A DNA stretch of 64,000 bases from Bacteroidaceae bacterium HV4-6-C5C (lineage in GTDB: Bacteria; Bacteroidota; Bacteroidia; Bacteroidales; Bacteroidaceae): positions 248,001 to 312,000 of the forward strand of contig VOIU01000001.1 of NCBI GenBank assembly GCA_007896885.1, read 5' to 3'. A program made the position numbers and the translations under genes. Positions 17,793 through 26,902 of the stretch are shown one piece after another (positions within the stretch are counted from its first letter, which is position 1; the number at the start of each line of letters is the position of its first letter). A model generated the notes under the pieces. The model made no database searches, was not told where the DNA came from, and worked only from the letters and a program-made list of their open reading frames with translations.

Positions 17793-17994
17793 AGAAAAAG
17801 ACAATCTTCTCAATTCTACTTGGTAAGGCTCAACAACACTTAAGATATAGACTATCTCTCCATTTATTAGACTTGAACTGCACCTAAAGTTTTCTGTCCA
17901 ACTTTTAGGCTACAGTGCAAATAAATGGGGGATCTTCTTTAGTTACGATTTAAGTATCTTCGAACAGAATCAATCCATAGATTTATAGAAATAA

Positions 17995-18021
17995 AATATT
18001 CGTAATATTCGTAATATTCGT
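17995..18021. repeat. Three tandem copies of AATATTCGT
   Basis: Copies at 17995, 18004 and 18013 are exact 9-bp repeats, lying directly beside the rplI terminator. The rest of 17793-18028 shows nothing else. Confidence 0.7.
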
Positions 18022-18028
18022 ATAACAA

Positions 18029-18063
18029 AAAGAAGAGACTGCTTAAAAAACAGTCTCTTCTTT
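18029..18063. terminator. Terminator of rpsF-rpsR-rplI (may also stop the esterase transcript)
   Basis: Perfect 13-bp arms (AAAGAAGAGACTG, 18029-18041, and its complement, 18051-18063) with a 9-nt loop. T-runs follow in both directions. Confidence 0.9.
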
Positions 18064-18079
18064 ATATATAAAAATTGAA

Positions 18080-18529
18080 TTACGCTTCTTCGCCTACAAC
18101 TTCAAAAGGAATCTCTACAGAAACCTCTTTGTGAAGTTTAACTACAGCTTTATAACGACCAACTTCTTTAACGGCGTCTTTAACAACGATAATCTTTCTA
18201 TCAACTTCATGTCCTAATTTGCCCAATTCTTCAGCAATCTGAATATTACTAACAGAACCGAAAATAGTACCAGTAGAACTTACTTTTGTAGCGATAGTAA
18301 GAGATATGCCTTCAAGTTTTGCAGCCAAAGCTTCAGCATCCTGTTTAATTTTCTCCAATTTATGTGCACGTTGTTTCAGCTCTTCAGCTAACATCTTTTT
18401 TGCACCAGGTGAAGCAATAATAGCTTTACCTGTTGGGATAAGATAGTTACGTCCGTAACCAGACTTCACTGTTACGATGTCATTCTTATATCCCAGATTT
18501 ACTACATCTTCTTTCAATATAATTTCCAT
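18080..18529 (-). CDS. rplI: 50S ribosomal protein L9
   Basis: 149 residues, normal for L9. The N-terminal 23S-binding domain reads [19 protein letters not shown] and then [16 protein letters not shown], the family signature. A long central helix rich in Lys and Glu follows, then the C-terminal domain ending in [14 protein letters not shown]. It is the last gene of the rpsF-rpsR-rplI operon, 15 nt after rpsR, followed by a strong terminator. Confidence 0.98.
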   Translation of the reverse strand: MEIILKEDVVNLGYKNDIVTVKSGYGRNYLIPTGKAIIASPGAKKMLAEELKQRAHKLEKIKQDAEALAAKLEGISLTIATKVSSTGTIFGSVSNIQIAEELGKLGHEVDRKIIVVKDAVKEVGRYKAVVKLHKEVSVEIPFEVVGEEA

Positions 18530-18544
18530 ACTATCTCCTCCTTA

Positions 18545-18817
18545 TTATTTCATCATGTCAGTTACATAAGGCAGTAATGCCAAGTGGCGAGCTCTCTTCA
18601 CTGCTTGAGCAACACGGCGTTGGAACTTTAAAGAAGTACCAGTAATACGACGTGGAAGAATCTTACCCTGCTCATTCAAGAATTTCTTCAAGAATTCAGG
18701 ATCTTTATAATCGATATATTTAATACCGCTCTTTTTGAAACGACAGTATTTTTTCTTCTTAACATCCACTGAAGGCGGAGTTAAATATCTGATTTCTGAT
18801 TGAACTTGTTGTGCCAT
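18545..18817 (-). CDS. rpsR: 30S ribosomal protein S18
   Basis: 90 residues. The basic N-terminal part carries [20 protein letters not shown], the S18 core is [14 protein letters not shown] ([20 protein letters not shown]), and the C-terminus is [15 protein letters not shown]. It sits two bases after rpsF and 15 nt before rplI, so all three are co-transcribed. S18 binds next to S6 on the small-subunit platform, which matches the operon order. Confidence 0.98.
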   Translation of the reverse strand: MAQQVQSEIRYLTPPSVDVKKKKYCRFKKSGIKYIDYKDPEFLKKFLNEQGKILPRRITGTSLKFQRRVAQAVKRARHLALLPYVTDMMK

Positions 18818-18819
18818 GA

Positions 18820-19164
18820 TTAATCCTCCTTTTTAGTTGATTTAATACCTCTTCTTTTCGCAGCGTATTCAGCAGCATATTTGTCCTGCTTAAATGTCAA
18901 AAAGCGAATAACGCGCTCGTCACGACGGAAGTTAATTTCTAACTTTTCAATAACAGTTGGTTCTGCTTTGAATTCAATCAATTGATAAAAACCTGTAGAC
19001 TTCTTTTGAATTGGATATGCCAATTTCTTAAGTCCCCAGTTTTCCTCATTTACAATCTCAGCTCCTTCAGTTTGAAGAAGACCTTTGAATTTTTCTACCG
19101 CTTCCTTCATCTGTACATCAGACAAAACGGGAGTCAAAATGAAAACGGTTTCGTATTGATTCAT
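18820..19164 (-). CDS. rpsF: 30S ribosomal protein S6
   Basis: 114 residues. [16 protein letters not shown] is the family start; [24 protein letters not shown] and [14 protein letters not shown] are the conserved RNA- and S18-contact segments. A Lys-rich tail follows. It is the first gene of the operon, preceded by a full promoter at 19211-19241. In many bacteria the S6:S18 complex represses its own mRNA through a leader hairpin; the 46-nt leader here is short and I cannot identify such a structure. Confidence 0.98.
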   Translation of the reverse strand: MNQYETVFILTPVLSDVQMKEAVEKFKGLLQTEGAEIVNEENWGLKKLAYPIQKKSTGFYQLIEFKAEPTVIEKLEINFRRDERVIRFLTFKQDKYAAEYAAKRRGIKSTKKED

Positions 19165-19210
19165 ACTTGTTCAATTAATAAATAAAAGTTTCATTAAATT
19201 TTTTGCGGTG

Positions 19211-19241
19211 CAAAGTTAGCTATTTTATTGTGAACCACAAA
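19211..19241 (-). promoter_or_regulatory. rpsF operon promoter
   Basis: On the minus strand TTTG (19238-19241), 19 nt, then TAACTTTG (19211-19218). Both elements match the Bacteroides consensus. Confidence 0.8.
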
Positions 19242-19291
19242 TATTTATATTTTTTTTCATAACGAATATTGGATTTATGTATGAAGTAACT

Positions 19292-19299
19292 TACTTTTG
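19292..19299 (+). promoter_or_regulatory. -7 box of the marR-like gene
   Basis: TACTTTTG, an exact match, 24 nt before the ATG. An open TTG start lies inside this box, which is why it was not used as the gene start. Confidence 0.6.
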
Positions 19300-19323
19300 C
19301 AAAGTTGTTTAAACAATAATTTC

Positions 19324-19770
19324 ATGATAGAGCATTTTAATTTTGATATCCGCCTAATCTTTGCGATCCTTAATGGCAAAGTATCCGCTGCAATTAACCG
19401 GAAGCTATCCAGAAACTTCCGGCAAAACGGTTTGGAGATTACTCCGGAACAATGGACAGTGCTCATATTCTTATGGGAAAAAGATGGAGTCACCCAACAA
19501 GAGTTGTGCAATGCAACCTTTAAAGATAAGCCTAGCATGACCCGCTTGATAGATAATATGGAACGACAGCATTTGGTAGTGCGCATTTCCGATAAAAATG
19601 ACAGAAGGACAAATCTCATTCATCTCACTAGAGATGGAAAAGGATTGGAAGAACAAGCACGTGTCATCGTCAATCAAACTCTCAAAGAAGCACTACAAGG
19701 TATTAATTCTGAGGAGCTAAAAATAGGGCAAGAAGTTCTGAAAAAAGTATTCTTCAATACAAAAGATTAA
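19324..19770 (+). CDS. MarR-family transcriptional regulator
   Basis: A 148-residue winged-helix regulator that should bind DNA as a dimer. LEITPEQWTVLIFLWEKDGVTQQELCNAT gives the start of the winged helix, FKDKPSMTRLIDNMERQHLVVRISDKNDRRTNLIHLT is the recognition helix and wing with the family's Asp-x-Arg wing motif, and helices at both ends form the dimer interface. The ligand is unknown. It is divergent from the ribosomal operon and alone on its strand, ending in a perfect 18-bp hairpin; its targets are not visible nearby. Confidence 0.9.
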   Translation: MIEHFNFDIRLIFAILNGKVSAAINRKLSRNFRQNGLEITPEQWTVLIFLWEKDGVTQQELCNATFKDKPSMTRLIDNMERQHLVVRISDKNDRRTNLIHLTRDGKGLEEQARVIVNQTLKEALQGINSEELKIGQEVLKKVFFNTKD

Positions 19771-19947
19771 ATCTTAAATTGGACTTATCTATAGATATAT
19801 ATTGACAGAAGAAATACTATAATCTCCTTAGAAATAAACTGGCGTTCTGGATAGTCGAAGAGAAGACAGGCGATATAAAAAAGTTCATAAAGTTCAGATA
19901 ATCAGTCTTTATCTATATATTTTAGCAATAAACAAAAAAAAGCGGAT

Positions 19948-19989
19948 ATAATTAAAGCCGTCTTAAAGAAATAAGACGGCTTTAATTAT
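19948..19989. terminator. Strong hairpin after the marR-like gene
   Basis: A perfect 18-bp inverted repeat (19948-19965 and 19972-19989) has a 6-nt loop, with core AAAGCCGTCTTA. The T-rich flank could serve either strand, though it lies 178 nt past marR and 155 nt past rprY (on the minus strand). Apart from it, 19771-20143 holds nothing I can name. Confidence 0.8.
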
Positions 19990-20143
19990 GCATCAAAACC
20001 TTTAGAATTGCCTCCTCAATTTTATAAACTGCTCAATAACCAAAAGTAGCAAAACCAAGAAAATCGATCTATAGCAGTTATCTATTTTAGAGATTCGGTT
20101 AAAACACTTTATATAAAGAGAGCTTTTAAAATCTTGTAGCGGA

Positions 20144-20845
20144 TCAAGCTTCCGGTTCAGGAGTAATCAATTTATACCCTTTCCCGTGAATATTAATAAT
20201 TTCAATAGAAGGATCTTCTTTTAAATGCTTACGCAACTTAGTAATATAAACATCCATACTACGTGCATTGAAATAGTTGTCATCAATCCAGATTGTCTTT
20301 AGAGCAAAATCACGCTGAAGAATCTCGTTAGCGTGAGCGCAAAGTAGGCCTAGAAGCTCAGACTCTTTTGTAGTCAATTTAGTCTGGTGCTCAGAAGTTG
20401 ATAGAATCTGCTTTTGAGTATCAAATGTAAATTTACCGATCTTATACACATTGCTTTCTTTATTCTTCTTTCCACGAACACGTCTCAAAATAGCTTCAAT
20501 TCTGAATGTCAATTCTTCCATGCTGAAAGGTTTTGTTATATAATCATCAGCACCAATCTTAAAGCCTTCCAAGATGTCTTCTTTCAATGTTTTAGCTGTC
20601 AAGAAGATAATAGGTATTTCAGCATTTGCCGCACGAACCTCCTGTGCCAGAGTAAAACCGTCTTTCTTTGGCATCATCACATCAAACACACACAGGTCAT
20701 ATTTATTTTTCAGGAAAGCTTTATAACCAGCTTCACCATCAGGAAACAACTCTGCAGCATATCCTTTGGCCTGCAAATATTCTCTCAAAAGCATGCCAAG
20801 ATTCTCATCATCTTCGCACAATAAAATACGCAATTTCTCGTCCAT
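20144..20845 (-). CDS. rprY: OmpR-family response regulator RprY
   Basis: A 233-residue response regulator. The receiver domain has the acidic pair (LLCEDDENLG), the phospho-acceptor Asp in CVFDVMMPKKDG near residue 53, the Thr in IIFLTAKT and the Lys in DYITKPF. The C-terminal winged-helix DNA-binding domain ends KLRKHLKEDPSIEIINIHGKGYKL. Sequence and pairing with the downstream-named kinase match RprY of Bacteroides fragilis. The start at 20845 lies four bases after the rprX stop; a 17-codon TTG-led extension was rejected because it runs into rprX. Its regulon is only partly known in the genus. Confidence 0.92.
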   Translation of the reverse strand: MDEKLRILLCEDDENLGMLLREYLQAKGYAAELFPDGEAGYKAFLKNKYDLCVFDVMMPKKDGFTLAQEVRAANAEIPIIFLTAKTLKEDILEGFKIGADDYITKPFSMEELTFRIEAILRRVRGKKNKESNVYKIGKFTFDTQKQILSTSEHQTKLTTKESELLGLLCAHANEILQRDFALKTIWIDDNYFNARSMDVYITKLRKHLKEDPSIEIINIHGKGYKLITPEPEA

Positions 20846-20849
20846 ATCG

Positions 20850-22388
20850 TTAATTTTTAAGTAAAGGTAATGCAATAATAAATCTCGTACCCACATTTAA
20901 TTCACTTTCTGCACGTATTGTTCCTTTGTGATCTAAAATTATTTTTTTCACATAAGAAAGCCCAAGCCCAAAACCTTTCACATCATGTAGGTTACCGGTA
21001 TGTACCCGGTAGAATTTATCAAATATCTTTTTTATATTTTCTTTTTTTATACCAATTCCATTATCTTCAATAGTAATCATCAGCTTACCCGGTTCATTCC
21101 AAGTGCTAACATTCAACTTCAGATCTTCATCCGGTTTCTTATATTTTACCGCATTATCCATCAAATTGAAGATCACATTCGTAATATGCATTTCATCTGC
21201 AAAAATAATAGGATCCGTCGCATTCAACGCTGATTGAATATTTCCATTATAACGCTCCACTTTCAAAGCAAATGTATTAATCACCCCATTTATTAGCTCG
21301 TTAGCATCTAATTCTTTCATCTTCAATGTGGCTCTCTGCTTATCGAACATTGACATTTGAAGAACTTTCTCCACTTGAAACCTCAATCGTTTTGTCTCAT
21401 CATTTATCACAGTCGAAATATGCTGAAACATTGCAGGCGACTTGCCTACAGCTGGATCTTTCAGCATTTGAGCTGCAAGTGATATAGTCGATATCGGAGT
21501 CTTAAACTCATGGGTCATATTATTGATGAAATCATTCTTCATCTCCGTCAGCTTCTTTTGCCTAAAGACAATATAAATTGTAAAAATAAATGTAATCAAT
21601 AAGACCAAAGTGAATATCATTGAGGGTATCATGAAACTGACCGAGTCAAAAATATAGTCATTCCTCCCTGGAAAATGTATTTTCACAACGTTCATCTTTG
21701 CCGGAGGATCATTTAGAAAGAGGGGTTGTGAATAAGCATTTTCACTGCCATCATCACTATAATCGGGGCAACGATAAACTTCCCTTCCATCACGATCAAT
21801 CACCTTAAAATGATAACTCAACTCAATACCATTATCTATAAGCCCTGACTTTAAATATTGATCCAAGTTTTTAAAATTAATTCGCTCCTCTAAAGGTCTT
21901 TCGCTAGCCTTACGAACCATCTCCCAAATAACTTCTTCCAACAGCCCACGCTGATACAAATATCTATTTTTAACGGCCTCAGCAAGTGAACGAGATGTTT
22001 GAGGTATAGTCTTCACTCCATGCTTTCTGGAAATCATAGCCTTCGGAAAATCCGGAGAATTAGTAATGGTTTTCATCTCTATTGCTGAATACATTGATCC
22101 ATCAGGAGATTGTACAGTCAGTTTTTGAGTCTGAACAACGTCATTACCAGGAGCACTCTGTTCCCATGCTTTCTTTTCTGCGTCAGATATATCTTCACGT
22201 AACCAACGATCTGCTTCTGCCGACTCCACGTCTTTAGAGGCTGCCATTAAAGCACGTTTCACAGCTTCGTCAAACTGTTCGTTGCGCATCTTCACCATTT
22301 CCTCTATATAGCTGATCTGCAAATATAGTAAGCTGAGAAAAGAAAGTCCCATCACAGCGCCTAATATCCAAATAGTTGACTTTTTCAT
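20850..22388 (-). CDS. rprX: Membrane sensor histidine kinase RprX
   Basis: A 512-residue kinase. It has an N-terminal transmembrane helix (about 4-24), a large periplasmic sensor region of about 220 residues, a second transmembrane helix (IFTLVLLITFIFTIYIVF), the H-box FINNMTHEFKTPISTISLAAQM with the phospho-His, then the N-box (NLMDNAVKYK), G1 (IEDNGIGIKKE), F-box and G2 (GFGLGLSYVKKII). The size and layout match B. fragilis RprX. A GTG two codons upstream is open, but the ATG at 22388 is preferred. A -7 box at 22394-22401 would make the mRNA almost leaderless. The stop is followed four bases later by rprY. Confidence 0.92.
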   Translation of the reverse strand: MKKSTIWILGAVMGLSFLSLLYLQISYIEEMVKMRNEQFDEAVKRALMAASKDVESAEADRWLREDISDAEKKAWEQSAPGNDVVQTQKLTVQSPDGSMYSAIEMKTITNSPDFPKAMISRKHGVKTIPQTSRSLAEAVKNRYLYQRGLLEEVIWEMVRKASERPLEERINFKNLDQYLKSGLIDNGIELSYHFKVIDRDGREVYRCPDYSDDGSENAYSQPLFLNDPPAKMNVVKIHFPGRNDYIFDSVSFMIPSMIFTLVLLITFIFTIYIVFRQKKLTEMKNDFINNMTHEFKTPISTISLAAQMLKDPAVGKSPAMFQHISTVINDETKRLRFQVEKVLQMSMFDKQRATLKMKELDANELINGVINTFALKVERYNGNIQSALNATDPIIFADEMHITNVIFNLMDNAVKYKKPDEDLKLNVSTWNEPGKLMITIEDNGIGIKKENIKKIFDKFYRVHTGNLHDVKGFGLGLSYVKKIILDHKGTIRAESELNVGTRFIIALPLLKN

Positions 22389-22393
22389 AGTCA

Positions 22394-22424
22394 CAAAATT
22401 AACACTCCCTAATTAACACTCCTA
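22394..22424 (-). promoter_or_regulatory. rprX promoter with a tandem 14-bp repeat
   Basis: The minus-strand -7 box is TAATTTTG (22394-22401), five bases before the ATG. Two adjacent 14-bp direct repeats, AATTAACACTCC plus two bases on the plus strand, lie at 22397-22410 and 22411-22424 and differ only at the last two bases. No -33 TTTG is seen. Direct repeats over the core promoter are typical of OmpR-family operators, so control by RprY itself is a fair inference. Within 22425-22660 the only other structure is the EF-G2 terminator. Confidence 0.55.
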
Positions 22425-22595
22425 ACACATTAACCTGATTTAACCGCAAGTTCTCGTAAATTAACGGAAAAAGTTTTTTTAGGTTGCATTACACACATAA
22501 TAACAATTAGAAGCTAGATCGGTTTACAAATTTAATAAAAAATTAAATGTTTTCATTAACTTAATCTATTCTAATTAATAATGATTAAGAAAAAA

Positions 22596-22633
22596 AATAC
22601 CGCTATTCTCAAGTATAAAAGAATAACGGCATT
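22596..22633 (-). terminator. Terminator of the EF-G2 gene
   Basis: Imperfect arms AATACCGCTATTCT and AGAATAACGGCATT pair around a 10-nt loop. On the minus strand a T-run follows (complement of the A-run at 22590-22597). Confidence 0.75.
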
Positions 22634-22660
22634 AACATCTTATAAAAAGATTAAGATATG

Positions 22661-24817
22661 CTACTCTTCAGGTTGTTTTGACTCAAAATCTTTAATGAGC
22701 TTATCTTGCACATCTGAAGGTACCAACTCATAACTGGCAAACTTCATAATGAACGAAGCGCGTCCTCCTGTCAAAGAACTTAGAGCCGTAGAATATGAAG
22801 ACATCTCCTTCAATGGAATCTTTGCCACTAGTTTTTCATAACCGGATTCACTACTCATGCCCATAATCATAGCACGTCTACCCTGCAAATCACTCATTAC
22901 GTCACCCATCTTATCAGACGGTACAAATACTTCTACGTCGTATATTGGCTCCAAAATTTTAGGTCCTGCATTTTTGAAAGCCTCGCTGAAAGCATTACGC
23001 CCTGCAAGCATAAACGATATTTCATTAGAATCCACCGGATGCATTTTCCCATCATACACGATAACACGCACATCCCTGGCATATGAACCTGTTAATGGAC
23101 CTTGCTCCATACGAGCCATGACTCCCTTTAATATTGCAGGCATAAAGCGAGTATCAATAGCCCCACCCACAATACTATTAACAAACACAAGTTTGCCGCC
23201 CCATTCCAAAGGAATCTCTTCGGTTCCTTTCACATTCATCTTATATTCTTGCCCATTAAATCGATAAGTATCCGGTGCAGGCATTCCATCATAATAAGGC
23301 TCAACAATTAAATGCACTTCACCAAACTGCCCGGCTCCACCCGATTGCTTCTTATGCCTATAATCAGCTCGAGCTGATTTGGTTATTGTCTCGCGATATG
23401 GAATCCTCGGCTCTTCATATTTTATTTGTAACTTCTCGTTATTTTCCAAACGCCATTTCAATGTTCTTAAATGAAACTCCCCTTGCCCATGTACGATAGT
23501 CTGCCTCAATTCTTTAGATTGTTCTATAATCCAAGTCGGATCTTCTTCGTGCATCCGATTTAGAATTACCATCATCTTTTCAGTATCAGCTTCATTCACC
23601 GGTTTTATGGCACGAGAATATTTGGAATTAGGATAGCTGATGAAGCTGAACCTGTTTTCACAGCCTTTTCCATTCAAGGTATTGCCTGTATGAACATCTT
23701 TCAACTTAACCGTGCAACCGATGTCTCCGGCAACCATCTCTTCTACCTTGATACGATTTGCCCCAGCACATGCGTAAATTTGCGCTATTCGCTCTTTCGA
23801 CCCACGATCGGTATTTGAGAGGTCATCCCCTTCATGTATCTTACCACTCATTACTTTAAAATATTGAACGTCACCAATGTGAGGTTCAACAGCTGTCTTA
23901 AAGAAATATAAGGAAGCCGGCATTTTGGGATCCAATTTAACCACCTCACCGCGAGTATTGTGTACAGGAGGCATTTCATCAACAAAAGGAACAACATTCC
24001 CCAAAAATTCCATGAGTCGGGTAACCCCCATATTCTTACCAGCACAAACACAAAAAACAGGAAACATTCCGCGCGAAGCCAACCCTTTACGAATTCCTTC
24101 CCGCATCTCGTCTTCAGTAAGCGATTCTTGCTCAAAGAATTTCTCCATAAGTCCTTCATCATGCTCTGCAGCAGCCTCAACCAATACCTTGTGCATTTCA
24201 GTAGCCTTATCCAGTTCTTCAGTAGGTATATCTTCAATCGTAGGAGCCCCACCTTCCGGTCCCCACGAATATTTTTTCATTAAAAGTACATCAATTAAGG
24301 AATTAAAATTAGGACCGGTATTCAAAGGATATTGAATAGGAATAACCTTAGAACCGTAAATTGACTTTAATTGTTCCAAAACCATATCATAATCACACTT
24401 TTCATGATCAAGCTGATTCAATAGAAATATAACCGGCTTACCCAATTTCTCTGTATAGCGAAAATGATTTTGCGTCCCCACTTCGGCCCCATACTGTCCA
24501 TTAAGCAATAAAACGGCAGTATCTGTCACATTAAGTGCCGTAATTGCCGCACCTACAAAGTCATCACTACCCGGACAGTCTATAATGTTCAATTTCTTAC
24601 CATTCCATTCAACGTGGAAAACTGTGGAAAACACAGAATAGCCATACTCTTGTTCCACCGGGAAATAATCGCTGACCGTATTCTTGGCAGTTATTCTGCC
24701 ACGACGTTTTATAATGCCACTCTCAAAGAGCAGCGCTTCAGTGAGAGTGGTTTTACCCGAGCCATCATTACCAAGTAAGGCAATGTTCTTAATTTCATTA
24801 GTCTGATATACTTTCAT
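22661..24817 (-). CDS. fusA2: EF-G paralogue EF-G2 with a degenerate GTPase site
   Basis: 718 residues with the five-domain EF-G layout: G domain, domain II, and domains III-V (ribosome-contacting loop region near 470-600, C-terminus ending in the DVQDKLIKDF segment). The P-loop GNDGSGKTT (16-24) is kept, but the switch I motif RGITI is not recognisable, the switch II motif reads DCPGSDDF (80-87) with Ser84 where EF-G has the catalytic His, and the base-specificity motif is NQLD rather than NKxD. This matches the Bacteroides EF-G2 known to support slow, GTPase-independent translocation during carbon starvation. It is not the housekeeping fusA, which normally lies in the str operon. It is transcribed alone; the promoter is not clear. 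Confidence 0.9.
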   Translation of the reverse strand: MKVYQTNEIKNIALLGNDGSGKTTLTEALLFESGIIKRRGRITAKNTVSDYFPVEQEYGYSVFSTVFHVEWNGKKLNIIDCPGSDDFVGAAITALNVTDTAVLLLNGQYGAEVGTQNHFRYTEKLGKPVIFLLNQLDHEKCDYDMVLEQLKSIYGSKVIPIQYPLNTGPNFNSLIDVLLMKKYSWGPEGGAPTIEDIPTEELDKATEMHKVLVEAAAEHDEGLMEKFFEQESLTEDEMREGIRKGLASRGMFPVFCVCAGKNMGVTRLMEFLGNVVPFVDEMPPVHNTRGEVVKLDPKMPASLYFFKTAVEPHIGDVQYFKVMSGKIHEGDDLSNTDRGSKERIAQIYACAGANRIKVEEMVAGDIGCTVKLKDVHTGNTLNGKGCENRFSFISYPNSKYSRAIKPVNEADTEKMMVILNRMHEEDPTWIIEQSKELRQTIVHGQGEFHLRTLKWRLENNEKLQIKYEEPRIPYRETITKSARADYRHKKQSGGAGQFGEVHLIVEPYYDGMPAPDTYRFNGQEYKMNVKGTEEIPLEWGGKLVFVNSIVGGAIDTRFMPAILKGVMARMEQGPLTGSYARDVRVIVYDGKMHPVDSNEISFMLAGRNAFSEAFKNAGPKILEPIYDVEVFVPSDKMGDVMSDLQGRRAMIMGMSSESGYEKLVAKIPLKEMSSYSTALSSLTGGRASFIMKFASYELVPSDVQDKLIKDFESKQPEE

Positions 24818-25009
24818 GATATATTAAGATTTAAATTGAACATTTAGTATGTCAAGCATACCACTTTGTTTTAGTGAGCGCAAATTATAAATTTAGACAT
24901 ATAAAAGCAATATTTCAACGCTGTTACTAAACAATGTTATGTAACACATTCCTTTGTATAAAAAATAAATTTCTATCTTTACAACATCTATATCTTTTGA
25001 CGGTAAAAA

Positions 25010-26779
25010 ATGAAAAAACAGCTTGCCATATTTCTATTTGTTTGCGCTTCATTCTGCAAGGCACAAAATGCTCCAGTCCACTTTTCTAACTATCCGATTA
25101 TAGGAATTTCTTGTTCGCATCCCGGTTATAATTCTTCTGTAAGAATGACTTATTCCGAATCAGTAATAAAAGCAGGAGGCATTCCCATTATAATTCCTAT
25201 CACAACAGATAGCACTACTTTAACCCTAATTATCAATAATCTAGACGGTATTATTCTAACTGGAGGCGAAGATATTCATCCTTCATATTATCACGAAACG
25301 CCCATACAGCAATTAGGTAACGTTGATTCTTTACGTGATATCTATGATATGAAACTTATCCGTTTTGCAGCATGCCGTAATATCCCGATGCTAGGAATAT
25401 GCCGAGGAGAACAACTTATTAATGTCGCTTTTGGAGGAACACTTTATCAAGATATCCCCACTCAACATCCGGATTCAAGCATACATCATCAACAAAAGCT
25501 GCCCAGTAGTATGCCGACCCACCTCATAAATTTATTGCCAAACTCCATAATCTCAAATATTACCGGGAAATTGCAGCTATTTACAAATAGCCACCATCAC
25601 CAAGCAGTCAAGCAAGTAGCGCCAGGATTCCGCATCACAGCATGGGCGACAGATAGTATTGCCGAAGCTATCGAAAATGCTGATGGACACCCGATATGGG
25701 GGGTACAATTTCATCCTGAAGCATTGACTGTTGCAGGAGATAGCACCTTTCTCTCATTTTTTCATTTTATCGTAAATAAAGCATCCATATACAAAAAAGC
25801 AAAAGAAATTCACGAACAAATTCTCTCTATAGACACACATACTGACACCCCTCTTAACTTTAATAATTTATATAACATCTGTCAACGCGAAGACACCAAA
25901 GTTTCCATACCGAAAATGAAGGAAGGTAAACTCGATGCACAATACTTGGCCTGTTGGGTTGCACAAGGGCCATGCGACAAAGAGCATACCCAAAAAGCTA
26001 TAGACAGAATAAATGAGCTATTGCAAAGAATCTATTATCAAGTAGAACAACATAAAGACGCATGCGAAATTGCACGCTCCTCCGACGACCTCAAGCGGAT
26101 TAAGAAAGCAGGGAAAAAAGCTTTCTATATCGGTATTGAAAATGGATATGGAATTGGTCGGGATTTAAGCAATATTGCTCGTTATCAAAAGATGGGAGTG
26201 ACTTACATCACACTTTGCCATACTCGCAATAACGACATATGCGATAGTTCATCCGATTCTACCAGCCACTGGAAAGGATTAAGCCCTTATGGACGAAAAG
26301 TAGTGAAAGAAATGAATAAGCAAGGAATACTAATCGATTTATCACATGCATCCGAAAGTACTTTTTGGGATGTTTTAAAACGATCAAAATTTCCTGTTAT
26401 AGCTTCACATTCTTCAGCAAATGCTATCTATGCGCACGATCGTAACCTGACCGACAAGCAATTACGTGCTTTAGCCATAAATGGTGGAGTAGCTCAAGCA
26501 TGCCTTGTCGATGAATTTCTCCGTCCCGACTATCGAAATGCAAACTTAGAAGATTTCATGACCCATCTTTACCATATGATAGAAGTAGCTGGGATTGATC
26601 ATGTAGGCATCGGTTCTGATTTTGACGGAGGAGGAGGAGTAAAAGGATGTAATGGCGATAATGATCTGATTAATATTACCACCCATTTACTAGAGCATGG
26701 ATACAATGAAGCTGATATTGCAAAAATATGGGGAGGCAATTACCTCAGAGTACTAAAAGCAGTACAAAGCCGAATGTGA
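25010..26779 (+). CDS. Secreted fusion of a C26 glutamine-amidotransferase-like domain and an M19 dipeptidase
   Basis: 589 residues in two enzymes. After a signal peptide (MKKQLAIFLFVCASFCKA), residues about 28-258 are a class I glutamine-amidotransferase-like peptidase C26 domain (gamma-glutamyl hydrolase type): GIILTGGEDIHP, the nucleophile Cys in MLGICRGEQ near 129, and GVQFHPEA near 231. Residues about 265-589 are a membrane-dipeptidase (M19) domain: SIDTHTDTPLN carries the first His-x-Asp zinc ligands, then GIENGYGIG, LIDLSHAS, IASHSSANAI and HVGIGSDFDGGGG. All expected metal ligands are present. A plausible role is to trim gamma-glutamyl peptides and then the dipeptides, for example glutathione or peptidoglycan pieces; this is inference. 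It is divergent from EF-G2. Confidence 0.88.
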   Translation: MKKQLAIFLFVCASFCKAQNAPVHFSNYPIIGISCSHPGYNSSVRMTYSESVIKAGGIPIIIPITTDSTTLTLIINNLDGIILTGGEDIHPSYYHETPIQQLGNVDSLRDIYDMKLIRFAACRNIPMLGICRGEQLINVAFGGTLYQDIPTQHPDSSIHHQQKLPSSMPTHLINLLPNSIISNITGKLQLFTNSHHHQAVKQVAPGFRITAWATDSIAEAIENADGHPIWGVQFHPEALTVAGDSTFLSFFHFIVNKASIYKKAKEIHEQILSIDTHTDTPLNFNNLYNICQREDTKVSIPKMKEGKLDAQYLACWVAQGPCDKEHTQKAIDRINELLQRIYYQVEQHKDACEIARSSDDLKRIKKAGKKAFYIGIENGYGIGRDLSNIARYQKMGVTYITLCHTRNNDICDSSSDSTSHWKGLSPYGRKVVKEMNKQGILIDLSHASESTFWDVLKRSKFPVIASHSSANAIYAHDRNLTDKQLRALAINGGVAQACLVDEFLRPDYRNANLEDFMTHLYHMIEVAGIDHVGIGSDFDGGGGVKGCNGDNDLINITTHLLEHGYNEADIAKIWGGNYLRVLKAVQSRM

Positions 26780-26902
26780 TAGCAACTCATACAAAAAGTC
26801 TAGCAGGCACAAATCTGTCTAACCCGAGACATTAAAATGAAGACAAATCTAGATTATTAGTCGAAGAGAATAAGGACAGAAAGATAAAAAGTGTCATTAA
26901 TT

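Noticed and set aside
17793..18028. Hidden gene between the esterase and rplI
   Set aside because: No frame with a start, no promoter box; only a 9-bp triplicate repeat at the end.
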